Of a stretch of 64,000 nucleotides of DNA, positions 37,418-49,700 are shown piece after piece. Both the position numbers and the translations under genes were made by a program. Below the pieces are notes generated by a model, which saw only the letters and a list, made by a program, of their open reading frames with translations, had not been told where the DNA came from and ran no database searches. Numbering within the stretch: position 1 is the first letter of the stretch; each line of letters begins with the position of its first letter. The DNA comes from a virus, in IMG/VR virus record IMGVR_UViG_3300043410_000565, positions 28,236 through 92,235 of that record, one strand, 5' to 3'.

Positions 37418-39591
37418 TGGGTAAGTATAATAATATCCGTACAAAAATAAGCAACGTTGTTGCTACTCAGCTGCCCGAATTCGTGCGCAGCGAGTATCCA
37501 ACATTCGTTGCTTTCGTTGAGGCATATTATGAATTCCTTGAAGCCAACCAAGTTGATATCAGCAAAGTTAGAGATATTGATACAACTCTAGACGAGTTTA
37601 TTAAACACTTTAAATCTGAGCTTGCGCACAATTACCCAAACAGCGCCAGCTATGATACTGAACGATATCTTTTAAAACACATTAAAGACCAATACTTGGC
37701 AAAGGGATCAGAGGCTTCTTATAAGTTGCTATTCCGTTTGTTATATGGTAAAGACGTTTTCATGGAATACCCAGGAAAACAGATGCTTCGTGTTTCCGAT
37801 GGTCGTTGGCAGCAAGATATTTCTCTATTCGTTAGAGTTGACGTTGGTAACCCGATTGATCTTATTGGTAAGATTGTTGACATCCAAACGTCAAAGAAGA
37901 TTTACATCTCAACACCAGTCGATGGTTATTCTGCCAGCGGCAAGAACGTTACAAAAGTTACAGCTAACATTGAAAACGTTGTACCGTTTGACGCAGATGC
38001 TAATATCTATGAAGTATTCTTAAACAGAAACTTCTATGGCGAGATCTTCCCAGGTGACGTTGTTAAATATGGTTCAGTATTCCAAGGTCAGATTTTACCA
38101 GTAACATCTAAGATTAAGATCCAGAACAGAGGCGTTGGTTTCAAACCAGGTCAAGTGTTCCAAGTTTCTTCTGGTGATGGTACACCATTGTGGTTTAAAG
38201 TTCTTACAATTCAGACATACTATGATAAGAACGGTGCTAAGGTTGAAGGTGGTTTAAAAACTATCGACTTGATTCGTTTCGGTCTAAACTACAACACCGA
38301 CTTCTCGCTTACAGTGTTACCTTCTTCTGCGGTTTCTACCAACAAGAAGATTAAACAACAAGCAGTTGCGATTACATACTCCGTTGAAACTGGCACGATT
38401 TCTCAAATCAATATCAACTCTGCTGGTTATGGTTATCTAGTACCACCATCAGTTGAAATTGGTGGCGTTGGTGGCACTGGAGCAAGTGCCCATGCTGTAA
38501 TTGAAGACGGCGAAGTTGTAGAAATCATCGTTGATAATCCAGGATTTGGATATGAAAGTGCTTTCGTAAATATCGTACCGCAAGTTGGCGATCCAGGATC
38601 TGGCGCTGAAGCTGAGCCAACAATTGGTTTTATTTACAACTATGCGTATTCTGATTCTACAAGTGGTTTCAGTGAAAACGGTTATCTAAACTATGGTGAC
38701 TATTGGGCTTCTGACTTCTCTGACGGTGCCTACGTTGGTACAATCTGCCGTCAGTTCTTCGTTGACGCTAAAGACACTGCATCAAATGACTCTGCATTGT
38801 TGAACGTTTCTCTTGGCGCACTTGCAAGATACCCAGGATATTACAAAACTAACGACGGTTTCTTGGACGACTCAATGTTCATCCAAGACTCATATTACTA
38901 TCAAGCGTTCTCATACGTTGTTCGTATTGACCAACAGTTAGAAACATATGCCGCTGTGGTTCGTACTATGCTACACCCTTCTGGTATGGCTATGTTCGGT
39001 GAATACTCAATCAATAACAAGATTGACTTAGCAGTTGGATTGCAATCTCTTGTCAAATCTCTTGGTATTACCTTATACGATACTATGGTTGTTTCTGATG
39101 ACCAGAAGTTTGACCAATATGGTAATGTCATTCGTGGTGTTTATTATACATTCTCTAAGGATCTAAACACCGCATCTGAAGTACCAGTCGATGAGATTCA
39201 AAGCCTATTCTTTGTTAAGAAAGCGCAAGACGACTCAGTTGTGGCAACTACACCTGAACTATTCTGGTATTTTGTCAAGAAGATAGGTTTTACTGGTCAG
39301 GCTGAATCTGTATTCGCTATTGATGATGGTTCTAAGAAAACCTTGACAAAAGATGTCAGAGATACAACATCATTGGTTGAAAACTATGCAAAGATCTATA
39401 CGAATAAGGCATTTACAGACCCTCAGCCAATTGCAGATGTACATAGTTTATTTTATACCCTAAATACCATTGATGATCCATTAACTGGGGAATACCCAGA
39501 AATAGGATACGTTGTATTGAACCCATATGACGAGGGTTCTTATCAAGCTGAACATTATTCAAATAATCGAGACGCAACATTCTCAACATAA
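37417..39591 (+). CDS. Cyanophage-type baseplate wedge protein (gp7 position)
   Basis: A 724-residue protein starting at the last base of gp6. The N-terminal LPEFVRSEYPTFVAFVEAYYEFLE block, then DEFIKHFKSELAHNYP and KGSEASYKLLFRLLYGKDV, is the opening of a structural protein that follows gp6 in T4-like cyanophages. The middle contains a glycine-rich repeat (GYGYLVPPSVEIGGVGG). Its place after gp6 corresponds to T4 gp7, but I cannot align it to T4 gp7, so only the structural role is firm. Confidence 0.72.
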   Translation: MGKYNNIRTKISNVVATQLPEFVRSEYPTFVAFVEAYYEFLEANQVDISKVRDIDTTLDEFIKHFKSELAHNYPNSASYDTERYLLKHIKDQYLAKGSEASYKLLFRLLYGKDVFMEYPGKQMLRVSDGRWQQDISLFVRVDVGNPIDLIGKIVDIQTSKKIYISTPVDGYSASGKNVTKVTANIENVVPFDADANIYEVFLNRNFYGEIFPGDVVKYGSVFQGQILPVTSKIKIQNRGVGFKPGQVFQVSSGDGTPLWFKVLTIQTYYDKNGAKVEGGLKTIDLIRFGLNYNTDFSLTVLPSSAVSTNKKIKQQAVAITYSVETGTISQININSAGYGYLVPPSVEIGGVGGTGASAHAVIEDGEVVEIIVDNPGFGYESAFVNIVPQVGDPGSGAEAEPTIGFIYNYAYSDSTSGFSENGYLNYGDYWASDFSDGAYVGTICRQFFVDAKDTASNDSALLNVSLGALARYPGYYKTNDGFLDDSMFIQDSYYYQAFSYVVRIDQQLETYAAVVRTMLHPSGMAMFGEYSINNKIDLAVGLQSLVKSLGITLYDTMVVSDDQKFDQYGNVIRGVYYTFSKDLNTASEVPVDEIQSLFFVKKAQDDSVVATTPELFWYFVKKIGFTGQAESVFAIDDGSKKTLTKDVRDTTSLVENYAKIYTNKAFTDPQPIADVHSLFYTLNTIDDPLTGEYPEIGYVVLNPYDEGSYQAEHYSNNRDATFST

Positions 39592-39601
39592 AGGAGTCCT
39601 T

Positions 39602-40063
39602 ATGACTGAACAATTTTCTGAAAGCCAAGTAGCCCCAAAGGGATGGGTTACAATTACTAAGACTAACGAACTAGGTCAAATTACAGATCAGTTCGAAGTC
39701 CCTAACCTAGTTGTTACTGCAGGTAAAATTTACATTGCAGGTAAGATGATTGCAACTGATTCCAACGTGCCAATCGCTATGTCTCACATGGGTATTGGTA
39801 CTGGTACTGCATCCCCAGTTGCTGAAGACACTGGTTTGGGTACTCAAACTGGTCGTGTTCTATTGAGCGGTTCTCTACAAGATAACAACTCTATCACTTA
39901 CACTGCTACTTTCCCAGCAGGTACTGGTACTGGTGCTATTACTGAAGCTGGTATTTTCAACGCTGGTACTGGTGGTACTATGCTTTGCCGCACAGTGTTC
40001 CCAGTTGTTACTAAGCAAGCTGGTGATACAATCGCTGTTACTTGGAAAGTTACAGTAAGCTGA
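39602..40063 (+). CDS. Virion structural/tail-fibre-like protein
   Basis: A 153-residue beta-rich protein with MSHMGIGTGTASPVAEDTGLGTQ, RVLLSGSLQDNN and AITEAGIFNAGTGGTMLCRTVF. Similar short proteins, with the TEAGIFNA block, occur among phage tail-fibre and baseplate accessory proteins. ATG 39602 follows AAAGGAG; the frame is open from 39527 inside the preceding gene. It lies between two baseplate genes and is probably part of the virion. Confidence 0.65.
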   Translation: MTEQFSESQVAPKGWVTITKTNELGQITDQFEVPNLVVTAGKIYIAGKMIATDSNVPIAMSHMGIGTGTASPVAEDTGLGTQTGRVLLSGSLQDNNSITYTATFPAGTGTGAITEAGIFNAGTGGTMLCRTVFPVVTKQAGDTIAVTWKVTVS

Positions 40064-40115
40064 TTTATCGCAATATATTATGCGACTATCAACAGGTTAT
40101 ACGGAATAAAACAGA

Positions 40116-43100
40116 ATGGCAAATACATCTTTAATTAAGAATATCCTTTACAAGTCTTTAGCTGAGGGTGTTTTTAAGGACGTGGTTACACGTTCGTCTT
40201 CATACTACTATTACCTTGGCAAAACATTGTCATGGGAAGATGAGACCAAACCACCGTTACCTGTTGATAGTTATACTTACGAGCGTGCTGCTCGTAATGA
40301 GATCATCACGATCAAAGAAATTAAGCCATCAGACGTATCTTTCGTTATCCCAAGAAGAGATTGGGTTTCTGATATCGTCTATGACATGTATGATGACAGA
40401 TACTCCGACGAAGTTCTTGGTATTAACATTGTTTCTGGTGGTTCTGGATATATTAACGTTGATGACATCAATATCACTATCACTGGCGGTGGTGGTACTG
40501 GAGCGACCGCAGTTGCTGTTGAAGCATTCCGTGGTGGTATATCAAAGGTAATTTTGACTGAACCTGGTTCTGGTTATACTTCAGAACCAACTGTCACAGT
40601 AACATCGGCATCTGGTCAAGGTGCAGTATTAAAAGCCACCATGGGTATTACAATCAATGGTGTTCAGAAGATTGAAGATACAAACTTCTATGTTGTTACT
40701 GATGATTACAACGTGTACAAGTGTCTAGATAATAACAATAATACACGTTCTATGTACAAACCTACTGGAACGCAGTTAGACCCTATTACAACTCTTGATG
40801 GTTATGTTTGGAAGTTTATGTATAACATTCCAATTAACCTACGCAACAAATTCTATACCGATGAGTACGTGCCAGTAGTTTCTGCGTTGACTAACCACTT
40901 CTACTCTAATGGTACAATTGACAACATCTTTATTGCGAATAAAGGTAAAAATTATACTTCTGCCGTGGTTTCTGTTACAGGTGATGGTTACAGAAGTTCT
41001 GACCCAATCTATATCAACGACGCACGTGTTGTTGCTGAAGGTACTGGTTATACAGCCCCGCAAATTGAATTTAGCGCACCATTCGGCGCAGCTTCTCAAT
41101 TTGTTGCAAACAGTAGCGTAAATTTGGGTCAAGTTATTTACACTGAAGATTTTGATTACTATGAGGTTGTAACTCCTGGTAGAATGTCAGCAGTCCCACC
41201 TTCTCATAAGTTTAACGTTGTGCAAAACAACGAAGCTGCTCTTAAGTTCGTTGGAACCCGTTTAAAGGGTAGCGTATCATTACGCAACGATCAGAACATC
41301 ACACGAATCGACTTAACTAATCCTGGCGTTGGTTACACTTCTGTTCCAACAGTTACAATTACTGATCCAACTGGTGTTAATGCTATTGCAACTGCCAGAA
41401 TCAGCACTTCAACTATTTCAAACGTAACAATCGTTGATGGTGGTACTGGTTATCTAAACCCAACAGTTGACGTTGTTGGCGGTGGTGGTAATGGTACTGA
41501 ATTACAAGCAATTGTTTCTGGTGGTGTTATTACCAGCGTTGTTATTTTACAATCTGGTCAAGGGTACACAAGTGTGCCTAATTTGGTTATCACAGACGCT
41601 GCTGGTACTGGCGCAGAATTAACTGCTGTTCTTTCTGGCTCCCCAATTACAAGTATCGTTGTTTCTAATGGTGGTACTGGCTATACAGACCCAACAGTAA
41701 CTATTACTGGTGGTGGTGGCGCTGCTGCGGTAGCTGAAGCTACAGTTGAAACTGGGGTTATTGACGATATTACTTTATTCGGTTCAGTCCGCGAAGTTGT
41801 TGTTTTGAACTCTGGTTCTGGTTACAGAGAGCCTCCTGAAATTATTATTGGTACTGCTTTAGATTCTATCGAGGTTCAAGATGGAGGTTCTGGTTACACT
41901 TCTGAACCTGATGTAATCTTAACTGGCGGTGGTGGTTCTGGTGCTACTGCAGCTGCTATTTTGACAGGTGATGTTGTAACATCAATCGTCGTAGTTGACA
42001 GAGGTACAGGCTACACTCAGGCACCATTAGTTACAATCACTGGCGGTGGTGGTTCTGGTGCTACTGCAGTTGCGACTCTAGCAAGCGGATCATACGCTGA
42101 AGTGAAATCTAAATTATACGCTGATAAAGTTATCTCAACATATGTTGTAAACCCAGGAGATAATTATAACGAAGTACCTTCTGTGACTTTCGGTAAAGCA
42201 TATGAACCATTCTTAGAAGTTTATACCAACCAACAATATTCTAACGGTAATTATCTGTATACTGTTATTGAAGATGGCGTATTCGGTACGTTATACCCAA
42301 CTTGGGCAACTGCTAATGATATTCGTTATACATCAAATCCATGGGAAGCTGATATGCCAGTCTCTTATGGTGAAACTGTATACGTCGCAAACAGATTATA
42401 CAAAGTTGTTGTAGCTGGAACTACATCATCTACTGCTCCAACGCACACTACTGGTATTGAAGTTGATAACACAGCTGAATTAGAATATATCGGTAAACCT
42501 GCAAGTGTTAGAAAAGACGGTTCTGTTGCCACTGGTTATGCCGTTCTACGTTACGGTGCTGGTTATTCTGTAACACCAACAATTGCATTTAATGATCCAA
42601 CTGGTACTGGCGCAGAGATTAACTTCTTGACATCAAAGTCTGAAGCTAAGATTTCTGCCATTACTGAAGATGGACAGATCGCATACCTAGTTATTGACGA
42701 TCCTGGTGTAGGTTACACTAAAGCGTCTATCACTGTTTCTGGTGAAGGGCAAGGTGCTTCTTTAATCCCTGACTTGAGCCTTGGTGCTATTTCGTCACAA
42801 CAAGCCAACAACGAGATTTTAACACCTCCTGGAACTATTGACGCTATCGCTATCGTTTCTGGTGGTTATTCTTATGGTGTTGCCAACGTTTCTATCGAGG
42901 GTGACGGTACTGGAGCAACTGCTGAAGCAGTTATCAACCCAATTACTAACTCAATCACTAAGATTATTGTGACTAATCGCGGTCAAGATTACACTTACGC
43001 TAATGTTAGAATTATTGGTAACGGTCAAGGTGCTGAGTTGCGTGCTATCATCTCTCCATATGGTGGTCATGGTAAGAACTGCCCTGAAGAACTATACGCA

Positions 43101-43748
43101 CGTTCATTGATGTTCTACTCAAACATCTCAACCGACTTGAACCAAGGTGTTGTAGTTGGCAACGATTATCGCCAAGTTGGTATTATTAAGAACCCTCGCG
43201 TGTTCCAAGGATATGAGAAATATCAAGGTTCTATCGGTTCTGCGTGTTATATCGTTCAGTCACCTATCAATACTGCTAAGTTTATAAAGGATGATGAGTT
43301 ATTCATTGAGCGAGTTACTACTCCTGAGATTGAATGGGCTTCTTCCATTAACCTAGTTATCGGTGACTTTATTTGGTATGAGGATAGAATTTATACTGTT
43401 GTTGTTTCTGGTGTCACTGATTCTGTACCTCCAACAACAGTTACTGGTTCTGAAGAAATCGGTTCTGCGGTTGTAACATACGTTGGTTCTACAAAGTCTA
43501 AGAAGCGTTATCGTATTGTTTCAGTTACAGATACTACTGCTTTGGTGCAATCTCTTGATAATGACATCCCTTCATCAAACGACGTTTTCATTAAGACTTC
43601 TAGTATCACAGATAACTTTACTGCGGTTACAGTAGGCTATCCTTCGTTTGATAAATACTCTGGACAGTTAATGTACATTGATAACAAACAAGGCTTCACA
43701 CCTTCTGGTGATGAAACAATTACTTTACGAACAATTATCAAATTCTAA
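40116..43748 (+). CDS. 8: gp8-like baseplate wedge subunit, greatly expanded
   Basis: A 1210-residue protein with gp8 landmarks at both ends. Near the N terminus are IKEIKPSDVSFVIPRRDW and YDMYDDRY, then DDYNVYKCLDNN, DGYVWKFMYNIP and FYTDEYVPV. The C-terminal end has SGQLMYIDNKQGFTPSGDETITLRTIIKF in pieces, like the GEMIYMENRPPI end of T4 gp8. T4 gp8 has 334 residues. The extra length is made of many copies of a glycine-rich beta repeat of the type GGTGYT-P-VTITGGGGSGATA. These probably form decorated beta structures at the baseplate rim. Confidence 0.8.
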   Translation: MANTSLIKNILYKSLAEGVFKDVVTRSSSYYYYLGKTLSWEDETKPPLPVDSYTYERAARNEIITIKEIKPSDVSFVIPRRDWVSDIVYDMYDDRYSDEVLGINIVSGGSGYINVDDINITITGGGGTGATAVAVEAFRGGISKVILTEPGSGYTSEPTVTVTSASGQGAVLKATMGITINGVQKIEDTNFYVVTDDYNVYKCLDNNNNTRSMYKPTGTQLDPITTLDGYVWKFMYNIPINLRNKFYTDEYVPVVSALTNHFYSNGTIDNIFIANKGKNYTSAVVSVTGDGYRSSDPIYINDARVVAEGTGYTAPQIEFSAPFGAASQFVANSSVNLGQVIYTEDFDYYEVVTPGRMSAVPPSHKFNVVQNNEAALKFVGTRLKGSVSLRNDQNITRIDLTNPGVGYTSVPTVTITDPTGVNAIATARISTSTISNVTIVDGGTGYLNPTVDVVGGGGNGTELQAIVSGGVITSVVILQSGQGYTSVPNLVITDAAGTGAELTAVLSGSPITSIVVSNGGTGYTDPTVTITGGGGAAAVAEATVETGVIDDITLFGSVREVVVLNSGSGYREPPEIIIGTALDSIEVQDGGSGYTSEPDVILTGGGGSGATAAAILTGDVVTSIVVVDRGTGYTQAPLVTITGGGGSGATAVATLASGSYAEVKSKLYADKVISTYVVNPGDNYNEVPSVTFGKAYEPFLEVYTNQQYSNGNYLYTVIEDGVFGTLYPTWATANDIRYTSNPWEADMPVSYGETVYVANRLYKVVVAGTTSSTAPTHTTGIEVDNTAELEYIGKPASVRKDGSVATGYAVLRYGAGYSVTPTIAFNDPTGTGAEINFLTSKSEAKISAITEDGQIAYLVIDDPGVGYTKASITVSGEGQGASLIPDLSLGAISSQQANNEILTPPGTIDAIAIVSGGYSYGVANVSIEGDGTGATAEAVINPITNSITKIIVTNRGQDYTYANVRIIGNGQGAELRAIISPYGGHGKNCPEELYARSLMFYSNISTDLNQGVVVGNDYRQVGIIKNPRVFQGYEKYQGSIGSACYIVQSPINTAKFIKDDELFIERVTTPEIEWASSINLVIGDFIWYEDRIYTVVVSGVTDSVPPTTVTGSEEIGSAVVTYVGSTKSKKRYRIVSVTDTTALVQSLDNDIPSSNDVFIKTSSITDNFTAVTVGYPSFDKYSGQLMYIDNKQGFTPSGDETITLRTIIKF

Positions 43749-43755
43749 CTAAATA
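43749..43755 (+). promoter_or_regulatory. Late-promoter-like CTAAATA before the 2413-residue gene
   Basis: CTAAATAATTG begins at the base after the gp8 stop and 34 bases before the next start. Confidence 0.5.
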
Positions 43756-43788
43756 ATTGTAAGTTTAAATTTTTAGAAGAGACACAGA

Positions 43789-46700
43789 ATGGCACTAGAC
43801 TTTAATACAGAACCGTACTTTGATGATTACAGCGACGCGAAGGATTTCTATAGAATCCTTTTCCGTCCAAGTTATGCGGTTCAAGCCCGAGAACTTACTC
43901 AAATCCAAACTATTCTCCAGAATCAAGTTTCTCGATTCGGAGATCACGTTTTTAAGAACGGTTCGCAAGTTATCCCTGGCTCTGTAAACGTCAATAACAA
44001 AGTACACTTCATTAAACTTGAAAAGTTTACTGGTACTGAAGACGTTACAACATATATCAAAGAATTTAAGAATAAAGTTATCAGAGGTGAAACCTCTGGT
44101 GTAAAAATGGTCGTTATTGATACATCAGCTGATTCTTCAGTTGTTGACAATCTAGACGAACCGACATTATACTGCCAGATTGAAGGTACTGCTGATAACA
44201 ACGAAACATATCGTTTACAACCTGGCGAAAACATCTGGGCTGAAGTTGAAGACAACTTGATCAGCACTAACTTCCGTTTGACTGAAGATCAGTTAGTTCG
44301 CCGTCAACTTATTATTAAAGCCACTGGTTCTGAAGGCGAAGAGCCTTCTACATATCTAGAAGCTCCGACAATTGATTTCCCAAATCCAGCTTCTTCTAAC
44401 GTTCTTGGCTATGCTTACAGCGTAGAAGTTAAGGCTGGTATTTATTACGTTGATGGTATCTTTGTTCGCAATGACGACTTAAAAGTTTATGCGGGTCGTT
44501 TCTCGAACACACCAACTTACCGTGTCGGTTTTAAAGTAACAGAAGAATATATTACTCCAGAAGACGACGAGTCAATCCTCGACAACGCAACTGGTTCTTA
44601 TAACTTCGCCGCACCTGGCGCTCACCGCTATCAAATTAAACTTTCTCTAGTTAAACTACCTCTGGTCAGCACTGATACATTCAAGTTTATTGAATTGGTT
44701 CGTGTTGTTGATGGTCGCATTCAATCTAAAGTTGATCGTGCTTCTTACTCAGAATTAGAAAAAGCTATGGCTCGCCGCACACACGATGAGTCTGGCAACT
44801 ATGAAGTAAACAAGTTTAAACTATCAATCCGCGAACACTTAAACGATGGTACAAACCAAGGTATGTATCCAGAGTTAATCGGTACTGCAGTTCCTGGAAC
44901 AACTTATGGCGATGCTGATAAGTTCGTTCTTGTTATGGATCCTGGTAAAGCGTATGTTAGCGGTTACGAGATTGAATCTACATCTTCTCAATACATTGAG
45001 TTCGATAAAGCTCGCGAAAACAATGGCTTGGAAAACGGTCACGTTCGCCGCATTGGTCTACAAAACATTGGTTTGAATTATGGTAACTATGTAAAGGTTA
45101 ATAACCTATTCAGAGTGCCAGATATTAAGAACTTCACTAAGGTTTACCTAGTTAAGAAGTTGCAACCAAAACCAGCCACATTCAGAGTCAATCTTTCTGG
45201 CGGTTCAGTATCATCAGTTGATGTTATTGACGGTGGTATTGGTTACAGCGGTAATGGTACTGTCGTTATCAAACCAACTTCTTCTTTCTCTGGTACTCCT
45301 GCAGTAGCAACTGCAACTGTTACTAATGGTAAAGTTGTTTCTGTTTCTGTTGGTACTGCTGGTTCTGGTTATTCAACTACACCAAACGCATACTTTATTT
45401 CTAACCTAACAGGTTTGGGTGTTGCACCATCAGCTTCTGATATCGTTGGTACTGCTCGTGTAAAAGCCCTACAACTAGCTTCTGGTTCATACTCTAGCGC
45501 AGCTACTGTATACAACCTTGGTCTAATTGACATCAACATGAACAGCGGTTATTCTTTTGACCTTGATGTTAAGTCTATCATCGGTACTGCTGGTTCTGGT
45601 AACTTCTCTTGCGATGTACAACCAACTCTAGTTAGTCTAATCGGTACAGGTACATCTTCAACATCTTCAACTACTATTACTGGTTCTGGTACTGCGTTTA
45701 TCGGATTTGTTAAAGCTGGCGATATTATTTACTTGAACGACAAACGTGTTGGTACTGTATCTACATTCACCAATACTGCTATCACTCTAACTGCTAACGC
45801 TGAATTTGCGGTAACAGATGGACGTATTAGCGTATTTACTTCTACACTATACGAGCCAAAATTTGAATCTCTGTTATTCCCAGTTGGTCAAGCATATGTT
45901 AAGACTCTAAAAGGAAGAAACGCTAACAACACAGCTGATACTGAGCCAGTATCTAGCACTCTAGTTCGCCGTCTATTCGGTTCTAAGACTTCTTCTAACA
46001 ACATTGTTGAATTCAAAGTAACAGATACTGACGAAACTATCGAACTAGATACAGATTTGTCAAACTACACTCTAATCAATAATACAACTGGTCTTCCAGT
46101 TGATATTAGCGAAACTACTGTAACTTTCAACTCTTCTGGTCCACGCCAAACTGTTTATATCTCTGGCGTTGCTGATACAGAATCATATTCTCTAATTGCT
46201 TCTGTTGCTCAAGAACAAGCTGCTGCAAGAGCGAAACAAAAAGTTCTAGTTGAGAACTATGAGTTTGATGGTGCATTCAAGAAGAATATTGCAGCCACTT
46301 CGGCTATTACGCTAGATCACTGCGATATCTTTAAATTGAAGTCAGTTCTAATGAATCCTGGCGAGTTCGACACATTCGATGAACTTGCTGCTATTGATAT
46401 TACTGACCGCTATACTCTAGACAACGGTCAACGCGATACATACTATGCTGCTGGTCGTATCTTGTTGAAGCCAGGTTTCCAAGTACCAAACGGTGCTATC
46501 CGTGTTGTGTATGATTACTTCGAAGGTGGTATTGAAAGCGGTAACTACTTCTCAGTGGATTCTTACACTCACGCTTCTGGCGTTCCATACGCTGATATTC
46601 CTTCTCACTATGTTACTAACCAAGAAAATGGTAAGCGTGTTCAAACATCTCTATCTGATGTTTTAGACTTCCGCCCATATATTTCTGGTTTAAACGCAAG

Positions 46701-49700
46701 CACTTTCAAACCAGAATTGCCGAAGTTTGGTTCTGGTATGGTTTCTCCAATCGCGTACTATGTTGGTCGTATTGATAAAGTTTCCCTTGACTCTGTTGGT
46801 AAATTGAATGTTATCACTGGCGTGCCATCAGCAAGCCCTAAAGAACCTTCTGATCCAAAAGAAGGTATGGTTATTGCGTCTATCATCGTACCACCATACA
46901 CTAAGACAGTTAAGGAAATTGTTGTAAAACAACAAGACAACCGTCGTTACACTATGCGTGATATTGGTAAGTTGGAACGTCGTATCGCTAACCTTGAATA
47001 CTATGTTACTCTTTCTTTATTGGAAAAAGATACAGCCGACTTACAAATCAAAGATGCAACTACTGGTTTGGATCGTTTCAAGAACGGTTTCATTGTTGAC
47101 CAATTTACTGGTCACGGTATCGGTGATGTTAAGAATCAAGACTATAGAATTTCTGTAGATAAGGAAACACGTACACTACGACCAATGCACGATTCTCAAG
47201 CATTGGAAATTGTTGAAAACCTAGTTTCAGGTACAGACCGTTCAAACAAGTCATATAAAAAGACTGGTGATTTGATCACTTTACCATACACTGAGTCTGC
47301 GTATATTTTCAACAATAACGCATCGCGTGCTATGGACATCCACGCTATGTCTTCTGGTGCGTTCAAGGGTCAGATTACTCTAATCCCAGAAGGTGATAAC
47401 TGGAAATCTACAGAGCGTCGTCCAGATTTGATCGCTGTTGACGATAACAACTACGATGCTATTAAATACATCGCAGAAAATGCTATCATTGATACCAAAG
47501 GTAATACCATCGTTGGTACTAAGTGGAACGAATGGCAAACTAACTGGACATCTGTAAAGAATGAAGTTGTTGGTAAGTTTGAAACATGGACATACCGTGG
47601 TTATGCTAACTCGTATGATGTTCGTGGATATGAGAACGTTCTAACAACTATGGAAGGTTATAACTACCGTGATGGTATTTCAACTTCCATGGCGAACAAT
47701 GTAAACGCTCAAGATTATGGCGATCGCGTTGTTGATGTGTCATATATTCCATATATGCGTTCTCGTCCAGTTACTGTTATCGCTCAGAACTTGAAGCCAA
47801 CAACTCGCTTCTACCCATTCTTTGATAACATCGCTGTAACAGATTATTTCAAGCCATGTGATGTATTCACTGTAACACGTGATGGTTCATCTCTAATGTC
47901 ATTCAGTTCTTTAGACCTAGATGACAACATCTTGGCTGATAGCGATAGAAGATCTTGGAATAACAAGATTGAACAAGCATTCTCTGTTGGTGACGTTTTA
48001 ACTAACGCATCTCACACTGCTGTCAACATTGAAACTATTGATCAATTGACAACAGAAGCGGCATCGTTCAACGTATATGTTACTTCTACTTCTGGTGTGC
48101 GTGCTGGGCACCACGTGTTCTTGTATAACCTTAACAACCACTCTGCTCTTAAAGAAATCACTCTTGGTGATCTAAAAGAGAACCAAGATATCCCAGAGTC
48201 AATCGGTCTAAATGACAACAGCGCTTCTGCAAGCGAATTAAACTTCAAGAAGTTTAAGGTTCTATCAGTGTCTGGCACTAAGCTAGTTCTTGGTAACATC
48301 GACGGTAGCTTGGTACAACCATTTAGCGCATACTCTACTGGTTCTTATGATTCTGGTTACTATGGTAAACTGTTGCGCTTGAAAGCATCTGGCGTTGTTG
48401 TTTATGGTGGCGTTGTTGCTGCAACCGACACAAACGGTAAGATTGTTACTCAAGACATTCACGTTGCTAACATCAAGAATGGTTTCTCTATTGGCGAAAC
48501 TTTGACTGGTTCTGTTAATATTGGTAACACTTCTTCTTACAACGGTGTTTCTATTGATTCCATCAACGGTGCATCAAGCGGTGTAGCGACTATGAAGGTT
48601 GAGGGTGATAAAGTTATCACTGATATTGATGGCACTGCAGTTGGCGTGTTCTATATCCCAGAATCTGATACTCTATCATTCCGTACTGGCGAACGTACTT
48701 TCAAGTTCACTGATAACTCAGCGAACAGCAATGCTTCGTTTGACTCTATTGGTTCATGCGTATACTACTCACAAGGTATTAGCCTAAGCAAAGAACGCAC
48801 TATCGTTTCTTCTCGTAGCGTTGAGTTTGTACAAGCCGCCACTTATGAAGATACCAAGGCACTTCCACCTGTCCGTCGTTCTTCTACAACAGCACGTCAG
48901 ATTTACTATTGGGTGTATGATCCACTAGCGCAAACGTTCACTGTAAGCTCTGAAGGTGGTTGCTTCATTACTTCAGTTGACTTGTATTTCGCCGCTAAAG
49001 GTAATCGTCCTGTTTCTATCGAACTTAGAAACACTGACAATGGAGTACCTTCTTCAAAGGTTATCCCATTCTCTAAGGTTACTAAACCAGTTGATGATAT
49101 TATCGTTTCTGATGACAGCTCTTTGAAGACAACATTTAAGTTCAAGTCTCCAGTATACCTACAGGATACTGAAACATACTCTCTAGTTGTTATGACTGAT
49201 GAGCCAGGAACTCAATTATATGTTTCTGAAATGGGACAAGTTGACTTGTTGACTTCTAACACTATCGCAGGTCAGCCTCTAACTGGTTCTCTATATGCTT
49301 CTCAAAATGCTAAAGAGTGGGAAATCCACTCGCTATTGGATATGAAGTTTGCCTTAAATAAAGCAACTTTCGATATCTCTGTTAGCCCAGAAGTTGAGTT
49401 CAGAACTGTTGCTCCTGGTATGGCTAAACTACCATACAACCCGTTTGAAATTACCCCAGGAACTAATAAGGTTCGTGTGTATGCTCCAAACCACGGTTTA
49501 ATGGCAGGTCAAACTGTTACAATCGACAACGTACCAGAAGGCTTCTATGGCGCCAACTCTGAGACTGTTGGTATCCCGCACACTTTGTTGAATACTAAAC
49601 ACACAGTTCTATCTGCTGGTTTGGAAAAAGACTCATTCGTTATCGCAATCGTCACAGCTGTAAATGGCGAAAACGTGTTGGGTGGAACTGTTAACGATTT

